Shown one piece after another: positions 32,065 through 43,441 of a DNA stretch of 64,000 nt. The notes under the pieces were generated by a model. It was given only the letters and a program-made list of their open reading frames with translations, had not been told where the DNA came from and ran no database searches. This stretch comes from Nyssa sinensis (Eukaryota; Streptophyta; Magnoliopsida; Cornales; Nyssaceae), in the NCBI GenBank assembly GCA_008638375.1, contig CM018032.1:36801251-36865250 (forward strand). Direction: 5' to 3'. Position numbers and translations under genes: made by a program. Position 1 is the stretch's first letter, and each line of letters starts with the position of its first letter.

Positions 32065-33530
32065 AAACTGATTGCGCTAAGTTTTTGGTAATCTATTTTG
32101 TCACTTGTGAGGTGTGTGATGGGGTATTGAGATAGTTAGGCGGATATTTGGTATTTTGGTCCGTGAAAACTCCAAAACCTACCTTTTCGGAGCAAAAACT
32201 TGCATAAATTTCAAACCGTTGATTCGAATTGAGTGTCGTAAGTTTGTGCAAGTCTATTTTATATTTTTGAGGTGTGTGATGGGGTTTCGGGGTTAGTAGG
32301 CCAATATCCGGCATTTTGATCCTTCAAAACCCCAAAATGGGCCTTTTTGGAGCAAAAACTTGCATAAGTTTCAAACCGGTGATCCAACTCAAGTTTAGTA
32401 AGTTCATACAACTCTATTGTATCATTTGTGAGGTGTGTGATGGGGTTTCGGGGTCGGTAGGCCGATATCCTGCATTTTGGTCCATCAAAACCCCAAAATG
32501 GGCTTTTTTGGAGCAAAAACTTACATAAGTTTCAAACCAGGTGATCCGAACCGAGTGTCATAAGTTGGTGCAAGTCTATTTTATCATTTGGAGAGGTGTG
32601 TGATGGGGTTTCGGGGTCAGTAGGCCGATATTCGGCATTTTGGTTTGTCAAAACTCCAAAATGAGCCTTTTGGAGCAGAAACTTGCATAAGTTTCAAATC
32701 AGTGATCCAAACCTAGTGTCGTAAGTTCGTGAAAGTCTATTCTATCATTTATGAGGTGTGTGATGGGGTTTCAGGGTCAGTAGGCCGATATCCGGCATTT
32801 TGGTCTATCAAAACTAAAAAATGGATCTTTTTGGAGCAAAAACTTGCATAAGTTTCAAACTGGTGATCTGAACCGAGTGTCGTAAGCTAGTGCAAGTATA
32901 TTTTATCATTTGGGATGTGTATGATGGGGTTTTGTGGTAGTTAGGCCGATATCCGGTGTTTTGGTCCATCAAAACCCAAAAATGGGCCTTTTTGGAGTAG
33001 AAACTTTCATAAGTTTCAAACCGGTGATCCGAACTGAGTGTCAGTAATTTCGTGTAAGTCTATTTTATCATTTGTGAGGGGTGTGATGGGGTTTTGTGGT
33101 AGTTAGGCCGATATCCAGAATTTTGGTAGGTCAAAACCCAAAAATGGGCCTTTTTGGAGCAGAAACTTGTATAAGTTTCAAACCGGTGATCCGAACCGAG
33201 CGTCGTTAGTTCGTGCAAGTCTATTTTATCATTTGTGAGGCGTGTGATGGGGTTTCATGGTAGTTAGGCCAATATTTGACATTTTGGTTCGTTAAAACCC
33301 GAAAATGGGTCTTTTTGGAGCAAAAATTTGCATAAGTTTCAAACCGGTGATCCGAACCAAGTGTCGTAAGTTCGTGCAAGTCTATTTTGTCATTTGTGAG
33401 GTATGTGATGGGGTTTCGTGGTAGTTAGGCCGATATCTGGTGTTTTGGTCCATCAAAACCCAAAAATGGGTCTTTTTGGAGCATAAACTTGCAAAAGTTT
33501 TTAACGGTCATTCGAACCGATGAAATTAAA
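32065..33530. repeat. Tandem array of ~9 units of ~160 bp inside the CACTA element
   Basis: The motif GAGGTGTGTGATGGGGTTTC recurs at about 32110, 32270, 32431, 32594, 32754, 32913, 33076, 33238 and 33399, spacing 159-163 bases. Each unit also holds GTAGGCCGATATCCGGCATT, GGAGCAAAAACTTGCATAAG and CAAACCGGTGATCC. Units are diverged by point changes. Open frames crossing the array follow its periodicity and are not convincing genes. The array lies just downstream of the Transposase_24 gene. Confidence 0.92.
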
Positions 33531-33616
33531 TAAGTTCGTGCAACTATATATTTTTTATTTTTATGTAACATTTTCTATAAATAATAAATCCACCAAAGTA
33601 TATAATTTTAAAAACT

Positions 33617-35088
33617 TACCAAGGTTGAACAGAGCCACCCTGTTGGCTGAGCATCGTCTGCACAAGAGCCTCTAGTTGGGAATATCGTTCCTCGAGGTTA
33701 TTTACTTTCTGCCGCAGCTCTGCATTCTCTCGGTGAACTACCTCAGTGGCTGCATGTGCCCTAGCATCACTCTCAACGGTAGAGGATGATTCCGTCGGTG
33801 CCATCCCAGTCCCTAAGCCATGCACATAGCCGCGCCTCTTGCCTAGAACAGTCTCCCGTATCTGGTCATCGGTCGGCAGATCCTAACCCTCAGCTGTCGG
33901 CTGAGCACGCAGCCGGACCATTTGCTCCTATAAAAACATAAATATATGTTACTACTTTTCTAACTTTAGATTACTATTAAATTAGTAATACTGTGGCAAG
34001 TTACATAAAAACTTACATAAAGCCGCTATGCTTCAAGCCCAGTCCAACCCTTCTCGGGGTTGTAGTGCATCCTGTGCCACAAATCAATGCTGCTGGGTGG
34101 TGCACTGGACTCCTGGTCTCGCTAGAGCAAATAAATAGTAGCTTGTAAAGATTGATTTCATGAATAGATTATACAGTAAGAACTTGATACATTTATTAAC
34201 TTACCATATCATGCCTATACTGTACAAAAGAATGTGATCCACCATAGTGGGTCACCTTTTGCTTGCTTCTGCTCTCGCTATTTTTCCTGCTCAGTTCCTA
34301 CACTTGGCCAAAACAAAAAAGGTTAGTATAAGTGAAAACGATTTTCAGACAACAAAAGTAATTTTGACAATTTTTACTTGGAATACGTCACTAGCGAACC
34401 GGTCGCAAAGTAACATCCAATCCTCCATTATGACCCCCCTGTAAGGTTTGTCACGGGGCTCTCTACCGATTGCCACCTCCGCCTTGTAGTGCATGTGGAG
34501 CCGGTGTCGATAGTCCTTGAAACGGACTTCCAGATAACAGTCCACTGCCTTCGCTACATGAGGCAGGTGGAGATCAATGTCAAACTTCTCCTGTAAAGCA
34601 TGTCATTGTCAAAACATTACGACATTAGATATGTTAAAATTTAGTTCAACACAATAATAAAAGACATACCAGGATATGCGTATGAATATCCCGTCACTCC
34701 TCCTCAGTGACGAGACTTCAGTCACTAATATTGAGTGGGGCACGTAGTCGGCAAATGATGTCAACCTCTGTGGTGAACTGCTGTGCCCACCCACCAACGG
34801 CTTCAGCAAGCCCTCAGGTAGCTCAATCTGAAGTCGCGAGCCCCTTGCTGCCTCCATTTGTGCCTGCAAACTCCGATTCTTTGACCTACCGCGCCCTCGT
34901 CTAAAGGTGGTGGCCGAAGCTTTAGAAAAAATAAAATAGAAACAATTAGTACCATATTTATATAATCATTAATACAAAGTGGAGCTATGCATACCATCAA
35001 TGGCAGGATCGGTCAACCCTATAGAGGAAGGGGAAGGGGTCGATGGGTCCGCCGGGGCTGTGCGCCTACGTGAGCCTGGTCCAACCAT
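33617..35088 (-). pseudogene. CACTA second gene, Transposase_24 (Ptta/En/Spm) family
   Basis: Exons run from an ATG at 35088 (MVGPGSRRR; exon 34995-35088) through 34680-34912, 34345-34545, about 34200-34310 and 34020-34130 to a C-terminal exon at 33617-33930. Recognisable blocks: WAQQFTTEVDIICR, YRHRLHMHYK, EDWMLLCDRF, KQKVTHYGGSHSF, IDLWHRMHYNPEKGW, and a final coiled coil with NAELRQKVNNLEERYSQLE. This is the plant Transposase_24 family found beside TNP2 in CACTA elements, thought to bind element DNA like TNPA. A frameshift near 34780 and stops (for example in the 34680-34740 segment) show that it is dead. Confidence 0.82.
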
Positions 35089-35114
35089 ATCTAAAAAGAA
35101 AGTTTAAAAGTAAA

Positions 35115-35221
35115 TTCCATTACATCATAAAAATTAAAATCCATTACATCATAAAATTGAATATCCATTACATCATAAAATTGACAATTCATTACATCAT
35201 AAAATTGAAAATCCATTACAC
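35115..35221. repeat. Short tandem repeat, ~25 bp unit
   Basis: About four and a half copies of TCCATTACATCATAAAATTGA lie between the two CACTA genes. Being AT-rich and on the 5' side of the Transposase_24 start, it could affect spacing of that gene's promoter, but nothing shows a function. Confidence 0.85.
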
Positions 35222-35252
35222 TTGATCCTAACACATGTAACACCTATTACAA

Positions 35253-38200
35253 TTATTCATCTAAGTCTGTATCATCATCTGAACTTGAATTTTCTTCATT
35301 CTCGGTACAATACTCTAACAATGTCTCATCATCAAAATCACTTTCCTTGTCATCATCATCATTAATTAACGTTGCATCCCTCGGATCTAATTGTGTGGTA
35401 TTGGTGACGTCGGAAGTTACGACATGATCTAGTTCTACATCAGTTCTATTCAACCGATACGAAGTAACATCTTCCTGATCATGCCGGACAACACCATCGT
35501 GGGCAGTTTGAGACTCTTCTTGTAGTGTGTCCACAATCCTCTCTAACTTTTCATCTCTCTCGCCAACTTCTAGGACATCATAAACATTTCTAGTTTTTAT
35601 TTTTTGGACAACATGTCAATCACCTCTTAATTTTGTGTCCTTCAAATAGAAAACTTGTTTTGCTTGAGATACCAAAACATACGGATCATCTTTAAATGTT
35701 GTACGTGACGTATTAACACTTATGAAGTGCTTATCGATCTGCATTCCAGTCTTTTTATTACTTACATCCCACTAATCACATTTAAAAATATACACAGAAT
35801 GACCATAGCAATAATGTAACTGTATGATGTCTTGTAAAACACCATAGTACTCTACAGTTTGTCATGCGTCACCATCTCCTTGAACAAGGACCCCGCTATT
35901 TTGTGTTCATCGACTGACCTCACGTTCCCTCGTGTGAAATCAAACACCATCAACAATTAAACCGGTGTAACAGGATATCCTTTGATCAGGACCACATGCC
36001 AAGGAATATAATTGATTGTACGCCTCAGGAGATTGTTAGTGGCGTAATAGCTTCATCTATTAATTCAATACAAGTACAAAATTAATTGAATACAAATGCA
36101 TAAAGTAATACAATTACAATTAATTGAAACCTTATCTTACACGTTCTCCGAACCACTTTGGAAACAAATTTTGTTGTCTTTACTCTAGATCAGAACTTGA
36201 TACATGTTCTCTTTGAAACTCGATCGTATGCTCACTGCATAAGATAAGATATGTTATATGTAACTTACATTTGTGTACTAACGTAGTTTTGCAATGATTT
36301 CGATAAACTTACTCAAAATATGGCAATGTCTTATTGCAATTGTTGAGCACGGTGTAGTGGGCTTTTTTCAACTCTTGAGGATGACACCATTCATATATAC
36401 AGGCATCTATTGGCCGCACATTCTAATTAAACACCGCAAGGCCAGTTCGTTGCTGCCGTGGACTACTATCAGAATTTTGCTTTTGACAATTAAACATTGT
36501 CTCAATATCTTCAAGATGCATAAAGCAGAAGGTGAGACATTCAACATCAACGTAAGCCTCAGCAATTGACCTTTTCGGTCGTGCTTTGTTATGCACATAT
36601 TGCTTCAATGTGTGCAAATATCTGTTTTAATAATTAATCAATTATACATTAAAATAATTAGGATGGATAGATACCACAAATCATAAAATTAAATATACCT
36701 TTCTATTGGATACATCCAACGGTATTGGACAGGTCCACTTATTTTTGCCTCATGAGGCAAATGCACAGCTGGGTGGACTATTACATCAAAGAAAACTGGA
36801 GGGAAAATCTTTTCCAACTTGCAAAGGATCACGATAACATCCCTTTCGAGCTTTTCCAGTACTTCCAAATTCAACGTCTTTGCACATAATTCTCTAAAGA
36901 AGCAGCCCAGCTCAGTCAATGTAGTTGATATGTCATCGGTGTAGTGCAACCAGAAGAAGTCGTTGTAAAAGGACATGACAGTCATGACTCTTCAATCCGG
37001 ATATTTTCTCATCTATAACATTTACACACCAAGATATTTTCGATGCGTATCCATCTGGAAACTTCACCGATTTAAACTACTCGTAAATCCTCATTCGCTC
37101 TATGAATGATAACGTATACTATGCATGAGGCACAATATATTTATCACCGCTACGTATTAGGTTCAACTCTTTCCGTATTCCCAGCTCCTGCAGGTCCAAC
37201 CAGGCTTTAACAGTATCCTTCGTCTTCCCTTCAATTTTCATTAAAGTTTCCAGCACATTATCACAGATGTTCTTCTCGATGTGCATAACATCCAAATTGT
37301 GCCTCAACTTAAGGGTCTCCTAGTACGGCAAATCAAAAAATATGCTCTTCTTCGTCTAATTTAACTCCACATTAGTATGCTTCCTCTTCTTAGGACCCGG
37401 TATCTTCCCAAACCTCACTGGTTGGATGAGTGTTAATTTCGCTAACACGTCTTTGCCAGACAACAATGGAGGTGACAATTTGCACTCCATTTTTCCATCA
37501 AACATATGTTTTTGCCGATTTTGCCAGCCATGTGATGGCGGTAGAAAACGACGATGGCACATGTAGCATATCTTCTTTCCATGGGACAAATGTAGGGAAC
37601 ATGCATCCTTATTGCAAAGCGGACATGCCAGATACCCCTTAGTGCTCCACCCAAACAAGTTCCCGTATGCTGAAAAGTCATTTATGGTCCACAGTAACGC
37701 TGCATGCAATTGAAATGTCTCGTTCTTAGAGACGCCGTAAGCCTCCACTCCCACCTCCCACAATTCCTTTAACTCATCCACTAAAGAACGCAAGTACACA
37801 TCAATTTCATTACCAAGAGACTTCAGCCCTAAAATAAGTAACGACATGAAGATAAATGGTTCTTTCATACATTTCCACGGTGGCAAGTTATACGGCACAA
37901 GCAACACCGACCACATGCTGTAGGCATTACTTATGTCACCGAATGAATTGAAACCGTCGCTAGCCAACCCAAGTCGTACGTTACGCGCCTCATTTGCAAA
38001 CCATTCGTGATTTGTATCAAACTCAGCCCAAGTTTGAGAATCTATCGGATGCCTACATACATTTTCCTCTACAACACGCTTCTTCTTATGCCACCGCATA
38101 TCTTCTGCCATCTTCTGAGACATGTACAACCTTTGTAGTCTAGGTTTTAAGGAAAAATTTCTCAACACCTTGTGCGGAATTGTCTTGCTCTTTTCTTCAT

Positions 38201-38933
38201 TCAGCTTGTACCTGGGTTCGTGGCACATCATACACTCCTTACATTGTTCAATTTCCTTCCAAAATAACATGCAATCATTTTTGCAAGCATGTATGGGAAT
38301 ATACACGAGGCCCAAATCTCATAATATTCTTTTTGCCTTGTAATATGATTTCAGAAGGGTCTCCCCAATAGGAAATGCTGCTTTAATCAATTCAATGACC
38401 ATATTAAATGATTTGTTACTCTATCGGTTGATGGTTTTAATATGAAAAAGTTTCACGAGAAAGTTCAGTTTCGAAAACTTATCATAACCCGAATATAACG
38501 GCTGCCTTGCTTCCCTCAACAACGACTCAAACGCTTTCGATTGTCTCGTGGAACTCCTGTGACTACTCGGCCCAGTTGTAGCCCCCTGCAAGTCTGCTAG
38601 CATTTGTGGCAAGCCTTCGTAACCAACCCTAACATTATCACTAAATTCATCATTGTCATCTTCTTCTTCATCCTTAAATACCACTCGTGCGTCACAGCGT
38701 TCCCCGTGAAATTCCTAACACGTATACCTCTTGTCCATCCCGTGTTCGAGTAGGTGCTTTTTGGCCTCATCTATGAGCATATAATCCCTATTATTGCACC
38801 TTCTACATGGATATCTTATCCTATTTCTCCCATCTGTAGATGCACGAGCAAACTCAATAAAATCTTTGATCCCCTTCATATACCCTGGCAAATGCCTACC
38901 CCTCACGTCCATCCAACTCTTATCCATTTTCAT
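35253..38933 (-). pseudogene. CACTA transposase TNP2-like, degenerate
   Basis: Starts at the ATG near 38933 with MDKSWMDVRGRHLPGYMKGI, the transposase-associated N-terminal domain, with its CRRCNN motif. The longest open part (37356-38315) is the Transposase_21 core, with ASDGFNSFGD and CPLCNKDACS. Then come RHNLDVMHIEKNICDN (37119-37307), the DUF4218 region (36407-36985) and DUF4216 with an acidic tail ending DDDTDLDE (35253-35850). Stops interrupt it at about 38712, 38398, 38320, 37355, 37320 and later. Several replace Trp or Gln of the family, for example DLPY-stop-ETLKLRHNLD, where relatives have Trp. No functional transposase is expected. Confidence 0.92.
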
Positions 38934-40450
38934 CTACCTAATACAAATAAAAAATGGTATTCATTATAAATATGAAACATGAATCCTATCACCTTCAACT
39001 TCTTTCTAAAGGGTAAGGTGGTCCTATCCCATTCGTGAATGCACAATCTACATTGCAATCAACAGCAAATCAAATGCTTGATTCCACTCAAATAAAATTT
39101 TGGCAACATCTCCCCACGGTTTTCCAAGTATACGAGATAGACGTTAGCACGCCTAAATATATACTCAGAGAACAATAAGAGACCGTGCTGAAATTTTATC
39201 ATAGTGAAATATTCAAGCATATGCGCTATTGATTGCAATGTAGATTATGCATTCCCGAACTGTCCTCTTTAGACAATTTAAGAATCGATTTTCATCTACA
39301 CGAGCCCAATCGCGAATAAATTTCGCAACAAGATTCACATGTGATGAAAATGACTCCCGAACAGGGTTAGGCTTACATGAATGCAATTACATAATTGGTT
39401 TCTTAATCTTTTAATTATAAAAAAGGGTTGATTCATGGAATCAACACTAATTTATGCTTATACTTTCTTAGAGAAATGGGTAATTATATTCCAATATCAA
39501 AACAAAATTACTGCTGTAATGTAACATTGAATAATTTACTTAAATAATAATCTCCAAAGCCATTTCCCAGGAAGAGCTTTGTTGAAAATACTTAAATCTT
39601 TGATTTCTAACCCACCCTCCTCTATCCCAACTAACTATGTGAAATTTCCTTTCCCCCTCTTCCCCTTCTTATAAAAGTCTCTTTGCAACTTATATAGCCT
39701 GTTCTCGATGGAGGCTAGAATTAGAAACAAAGACATAAAATGCGTAGGAAGACTACTGAGCATACCACTATGAACTAATTATACTATTACTTTTGAAATT
39801 TCACAAGTGCTTTAAAATTTTAGTCAGTTCCATTGTAATGAGTAATTTTCTTTCTGTATTAATTCAAACAATAATTATTTGATAAAAATCAATGTCTTTT
39901 GGTGAAAACAACCCATACACACAATCATTCTTATAAATATCTCATTATGAATGGCACATTGCTTGGGGCTTCAGGCTTGACAAACACAATCTAAACCAAC
40001 TTACAGTTAGATTTAACAAGAGGGCTCAACAGGCATGACCAAACATCAAATGAATTCCATGTGGTCAAATCATCAAAATACAATAATCCGATGATAGAAT
40101 ATTGAAGGGAAAAAAAGTGCACAGTTATAATGACTATGATGGCTACAGTTCCTAAATGCTCTGCACTATCGCACAAAAAAAATACCAAACTTAAAACTGA
40201 TAATCACATCAAAGAGACAAGCAGTAGCAAATAATAATTTTTACTAAGCAATCAAACATGAAAAATAAGTCATCAGAATATTGGGATTTGGGAGTAAAAG
40301 CATTGGCAGTTAGTAGCATTTACAACACGCAAGAGAAATAAACTTAATAGTTAAAAAACTAAAAAATAATCAAGTAGACATTCCCTTCAACAGTATAATA
40401 GTCACGTATTCATACATGGTAAAACAAAGCAAAAATTACACCAAAATTTG
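38934..40450. other. CACTA internal non-coding sequence upstream of TNP2
   Basis: AT-rich sequence with no conserved coding block. As TNP2 is on the - strand, this lies between its coding start and the probable leader at 40450-40760, so it may be an intron or leader of the transposase transcript. Confidence 0.5.
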
Positions 40451-40760
40451 GTCATTTAAACAAAGAAAAAAACCCTAACCTTTCTCAAACGAGGTGAAGT
40501 GGTGAGATTAGGGTTTCGGCGTTGTTGGCAGCAACAATGGGAGTGTCAGTGGTGGCAGTCGGCGGCGGCGGCGGGATTGTCTGCGGGGCAGTGCTAGTCG
40601 GTGGTTACGACGGTGACGATTTCTGGCCTATTCTTTATCAATCAGCAATGGAGGGAGATCGATACAGAGAGAGAAAGAATGAAGATCGATATAGAGAGAG
40701 AAACAGAAGAGAGCATCTGAGAGAGAAAGAGAGAGAGAGAGATCGAATTGGGGATTTGAG
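40450..40760 (-). promoter_or_regulatory. Probable 5' leader of the CACTA transposase transcript
   Basis: Read on the - strand this is a CT-rich stretch (CTCTCTCTCTTTCTCTCTC) followed by GC-rich sequence with GCCGCCGCCGCCGAC and ending in AAACCCTAATCTCACC and GGTTAGGGTTT. This resembles plant 5' UTRs and core promoters. Its position, just inside the right subterminal repeats and upstream of TNP2, fits the En/Spm promoter and leader. The + strand open frame through the same bases (40522-40800) ends in low-complexity RERERDR and is not supported. Confidence 0.45.
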
Positions 40761-40770
40761 ATATAAGGAC

Positions 40771-41065
40771 TTATTAGTGACGCACACTGTGCATCGCTAA
40801 TAAGTCTTTAAGCGTCACTAATTTCATGTAACACGACATCGTTTCATTTATGTATACTATTAGTGACGTACAAACGAGCATTGCTAAAAGTATTAACTAT
40901 TAGCGACACATGTGTGTGTCACTAATGGCCACTTGTACGTCGCGGGAAACTAATTTTTTATTACTTTTTTTACTAGGTTTAGCATGCGTCGCTAAAAGGC
41001 ACCTTTAGCGACGCTTATTGAGCGTCGCTAATAATGTGTAGATAAAAGTGACTTTTCTTGTAGTG
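40771..41065. repeat. Right subterminal repeats and terminal inverted repeat of CACTA
   Basis: Repeated TTAGCGACGC/GCGTCGCTAA motifs in both orientations mirror the left end. The terminal repeat is at about 41036-41065, ending CTTTTCTTGTAGTG, and is followed by the duplication TAT. Confidence 0.92.
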
Positions 41066-41626
41066 TATACATATATTCATATATCATTCTGATTTGATGA
41101 GGTGTTGCATGCAACCTCATTGGTTGGTTTGGGAGGTGGGGTGGGTTTTTATGTGTATGTATATATATCTTGTGTGATATGTGACATAAAATGCAGGCAA
41201 CTCAAGTGGCTTTCTTTTTAGGTTTAAGTTCTACTATCATTGATGGTTAAGGGTTCAAGTCCTTTGGCCAATACTTTTGGTCTATTTTTCCCATCTTTTC
41301 CCTTTTATGCCTTGTTTGGCATTTTTCACTATTTACCCCATTTTTCCCTTGCTTGTTTTATTTTCATTTTTATTCTTGTATACTTGTATTCTTAATTACT
41401 TTCTTCATGTATCGATTTAATAAATCAAAGTCTTGAAGTTTTAGTTTATGTTCTTCATGCGTCGACTTTGTTAGTCGAAGTCTTGTTATTTTATTGTCCT
41501 CACGTACCGTTCTTATTCGTCGTATATTTATTTTATTTTTGCCTTCGTCATCTTGATCTAATTTTTCTTGGGTCCCTAATATTTAAGTTGTGACTTAATT
41601 CCTACTTACCGAATCGGGGTGTTACA

Positions 41627-42646
41627 CACAATTAGCTCTAGAACACTTAATCACATTCAACCTCCCCCTCAACACACTCCCTCATGGTGAATTGACATTG
41701 GAAATTAAATTTCATTCCATGAGCTGCCCTTATCTCAATGCATTAACTACAGTATTTGATGATTTGATGAAGAATAAGTGTAAACAATTATAGTGAATCA
41801 ACCTATGTGATGTGAGGCCATTTTTATCCAAACAAAGTCCCCCTAAATTGTTTACAACCTTCAAATTTTTTTGAATTTTTCAATGCTTTGTATTTTTCAA
41901 GGTGGCTTTTACACTACTGAGTAGGCAGCTCTTTTCAAAGATACACCAACTCCTTTGATACATACACACTATCACATAGGTAACCCTTTCCTTGCACACT
42001 AAAAATTTCACTCTTTTCACTTTTGCGTCATTTTTGGTCTTTTTGACAATCAACCAAAGTTAATCTTTCTAGCCATGGACTCAATGTAAGTTAAACATGA
42101 AATTGTTATGCTCAAACATCGTAACAAGTCATTCTCATGAAACAAATGTGCATGTGTAAGTGCAATGAGAAATAGTGCAACTTGAAAGATTGAATGCAAC
42201 AAGCTATAAAAGATACATGTATAAAAATAAAAAAATCATGTATCATAGTCTCTAATACTCAATGTGCATAAAAATAGAAATTTTCTTTTAAAAATTTAGT
42301 GATATCAAATTAACCATGCAATTAAAATAAAAATCTTTTTGGATTTTTTATTTTATGAAAGCAAAGAAAAGTAAACTAATCTAGGAACAAAAACAAGAAA
42401 TCCTAAATACAAGTCATAAACCTAGGAATGGAATAAGACAATGATATACAACCTAGACTATGAATGAATGACCAAGTCTTTTTGCAATTTTCTATAAAAG
42501 ACAATAAAATAAAACTAAAGAAAATTTAAAGCAAAAAGATACAAAGCAGTTCATAGGAAAATACACGATAAACATGAACTTTAAACTGCTGGACTCCCAC
42601 CTAATCACATAGGTAACGAATTTACTTCACTAGAAGAAAAATCAAA
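41627..42646. other. Internal SIRE-like sequence after the protease remnant
   Basis: Starts with one copy of CACAA, the solo LTR A target-site duplication. On the element's - strand this lies after the protease active site, where integrase would be expected, but no integrase motif is visible. The large internal deletion probably has an endpoint here. Confidence 0.5.
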
Positions 42647-43436
42647 TTATGAAATGTGCCTAGAGCAATCACTATCAAAATCAGATTGATTAGTGTTGGG
42701 AGTCATAACAATAGTATGAATTTCAAGACCCTTTAACTTATCATTTGAAACCCAAATTTCTCTAATCTTCTTAGGTGGATTGGGTTTAGACTCTACTTTA
42801 TGTGGCTTGGTCTTGTTTTGCTTTGTTCCAACCTTGGAGTTGTTTTTTGACTTTGTTGCATTACTCATTTGAATGATTTTTTCAGCTAAACTCCTAGATT
42901 TCTAAACAAAAGTGTTCAACTCCCACTTTAAGTTAGACAATTTAAGCATTTTTTCATTAGGCACATTTTGTGTTTGTTCCATCCTAGCAGTTCTACAATG
43001 CTTCCTAGGGTGACCATCAACCTTGCAATATGTGCAATATGATGTTTTTGGTTGAGATATCTCTTTAGCCTTTTGCTTTAGAGGAACAAACACTACAGGC
43101 TTAAAAGTAGCCTGAGTTACTTGATTATTTATAGTAGGCTTTTTTGGATCTTTGAATGAGTCATAACCTAGACCAACCTTGTCATTCTTGACTTGGACAG
43201 TGTTCAACATTTTACCCAATTTATTAGATCTGTCTTCAAGAGTGACTTTGACTTCCTTAGCTTTATGTAGCTCGAGTTGAAGGTGTTAAAATTTTGCTTG
43301 AGGTTCTTCTTTTCAACATCACTAGAGCCTAGACTCTTCTTTAGATTTCCTACCTCCCCAACTAAGGAATTTTGCTCTTACTCCACAATATTGAGATTCT
43401 TAAATAGAGTTGCTCTATGAGCCTTGAGTTGACTTA
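42647..43436 (-). pseudogene. SIRE-like gag C-terminus and protease start
   Basis: The - strand reads KVGLGYDSFKDPKKPTIN, then a CCHC knuckle CTYCKVDGHPRKHC (about 42996-43037), an in-frame TAG at 42902-42904, and a Lys-rich linker ending in DSDCSRHIS. The last block corresponds to the DSGCSRHMTG protease active site of SIRE/Maximus Copia elements; here the central Gly of DSG is Asp, so the site is also damaged. The same frame continues across solo LTR B into 48461-48755. Confidence 0.78.
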
Positions 43437-43441
43437 AGAGT

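Larger units (their letters stand above)
31129..41065 (-). mobile_element. CACTA (En/Spm) DNA transposon, 9.9 kb, degenerate
   Basis: Left end CCCTACAGGAAAAGGCACT and inverse right end CACTACAAGAAAAGTCACT are CACTA terminal inverted repeats (the left one mutated at base 2). The 3 bp duplication TAT flanks it (31126-31128, 41066-41068). Subterminal arrays of GTCGCTAAA lie at both ends. On the - strand it has two transposon genes: a TNP2-type transposase with DUF4218 and DUF4216 regions (35253-38933) and a Transposase_24 gene (33617-35088). Both contain stops and frameshifts. A ~160 bp tandem array (32065-33530) lies downstream of them. It inserted into solo LTR A, so it is younger than that solo LTR. 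Confidence 0.95.
28340..41626. mobile_element. Solo LTR A (Ty3/gypsy-like), split by a CACTA transposon
   Basis: Begins TGTCACGACCCGAAATCCGG and ends AATCGGGGTGTTACA, flanked by the 5 bp duplication CACAA (28335-28339, 41627-41631). Without the CACTA element it is ~3.35 kb. It is related along its length to solo LTR B (43442-48460): both share the termini, a CGTTGAGTCCGGA block near 30049 and 46323, and an ACCGGTTCAG-type block. No primer binding site, purine tract or internal domain accompanies it, so it is best explained as a solo LTR left by LTR-LTR recombination. The lineage is inferred only from length and termini. No convincing ORF. Confidence 0.82.

Noticed and set aside
32065..33530. 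Regularly spaced repeats that could suggest a CRISPR array
   Set aside because: Whole ~160 bp units repeat, without unique spacers, inside a plant CACTA transposon. It is a minisatellite.
34247..34444. Plus-strand open frames over the Transposase_24 gene
   Set aside because: Antisense shadows of minus-strand exons with clear Transposase_24 motifs.
40522..40800. Plus-strand open frame with Gly-rich and Arg/Glu-rich segments
   Set aside because: Low-complexity sequence from a GA-rich, GGC-rich stretch that reads better as the antisense of a transposase leader; no domain.
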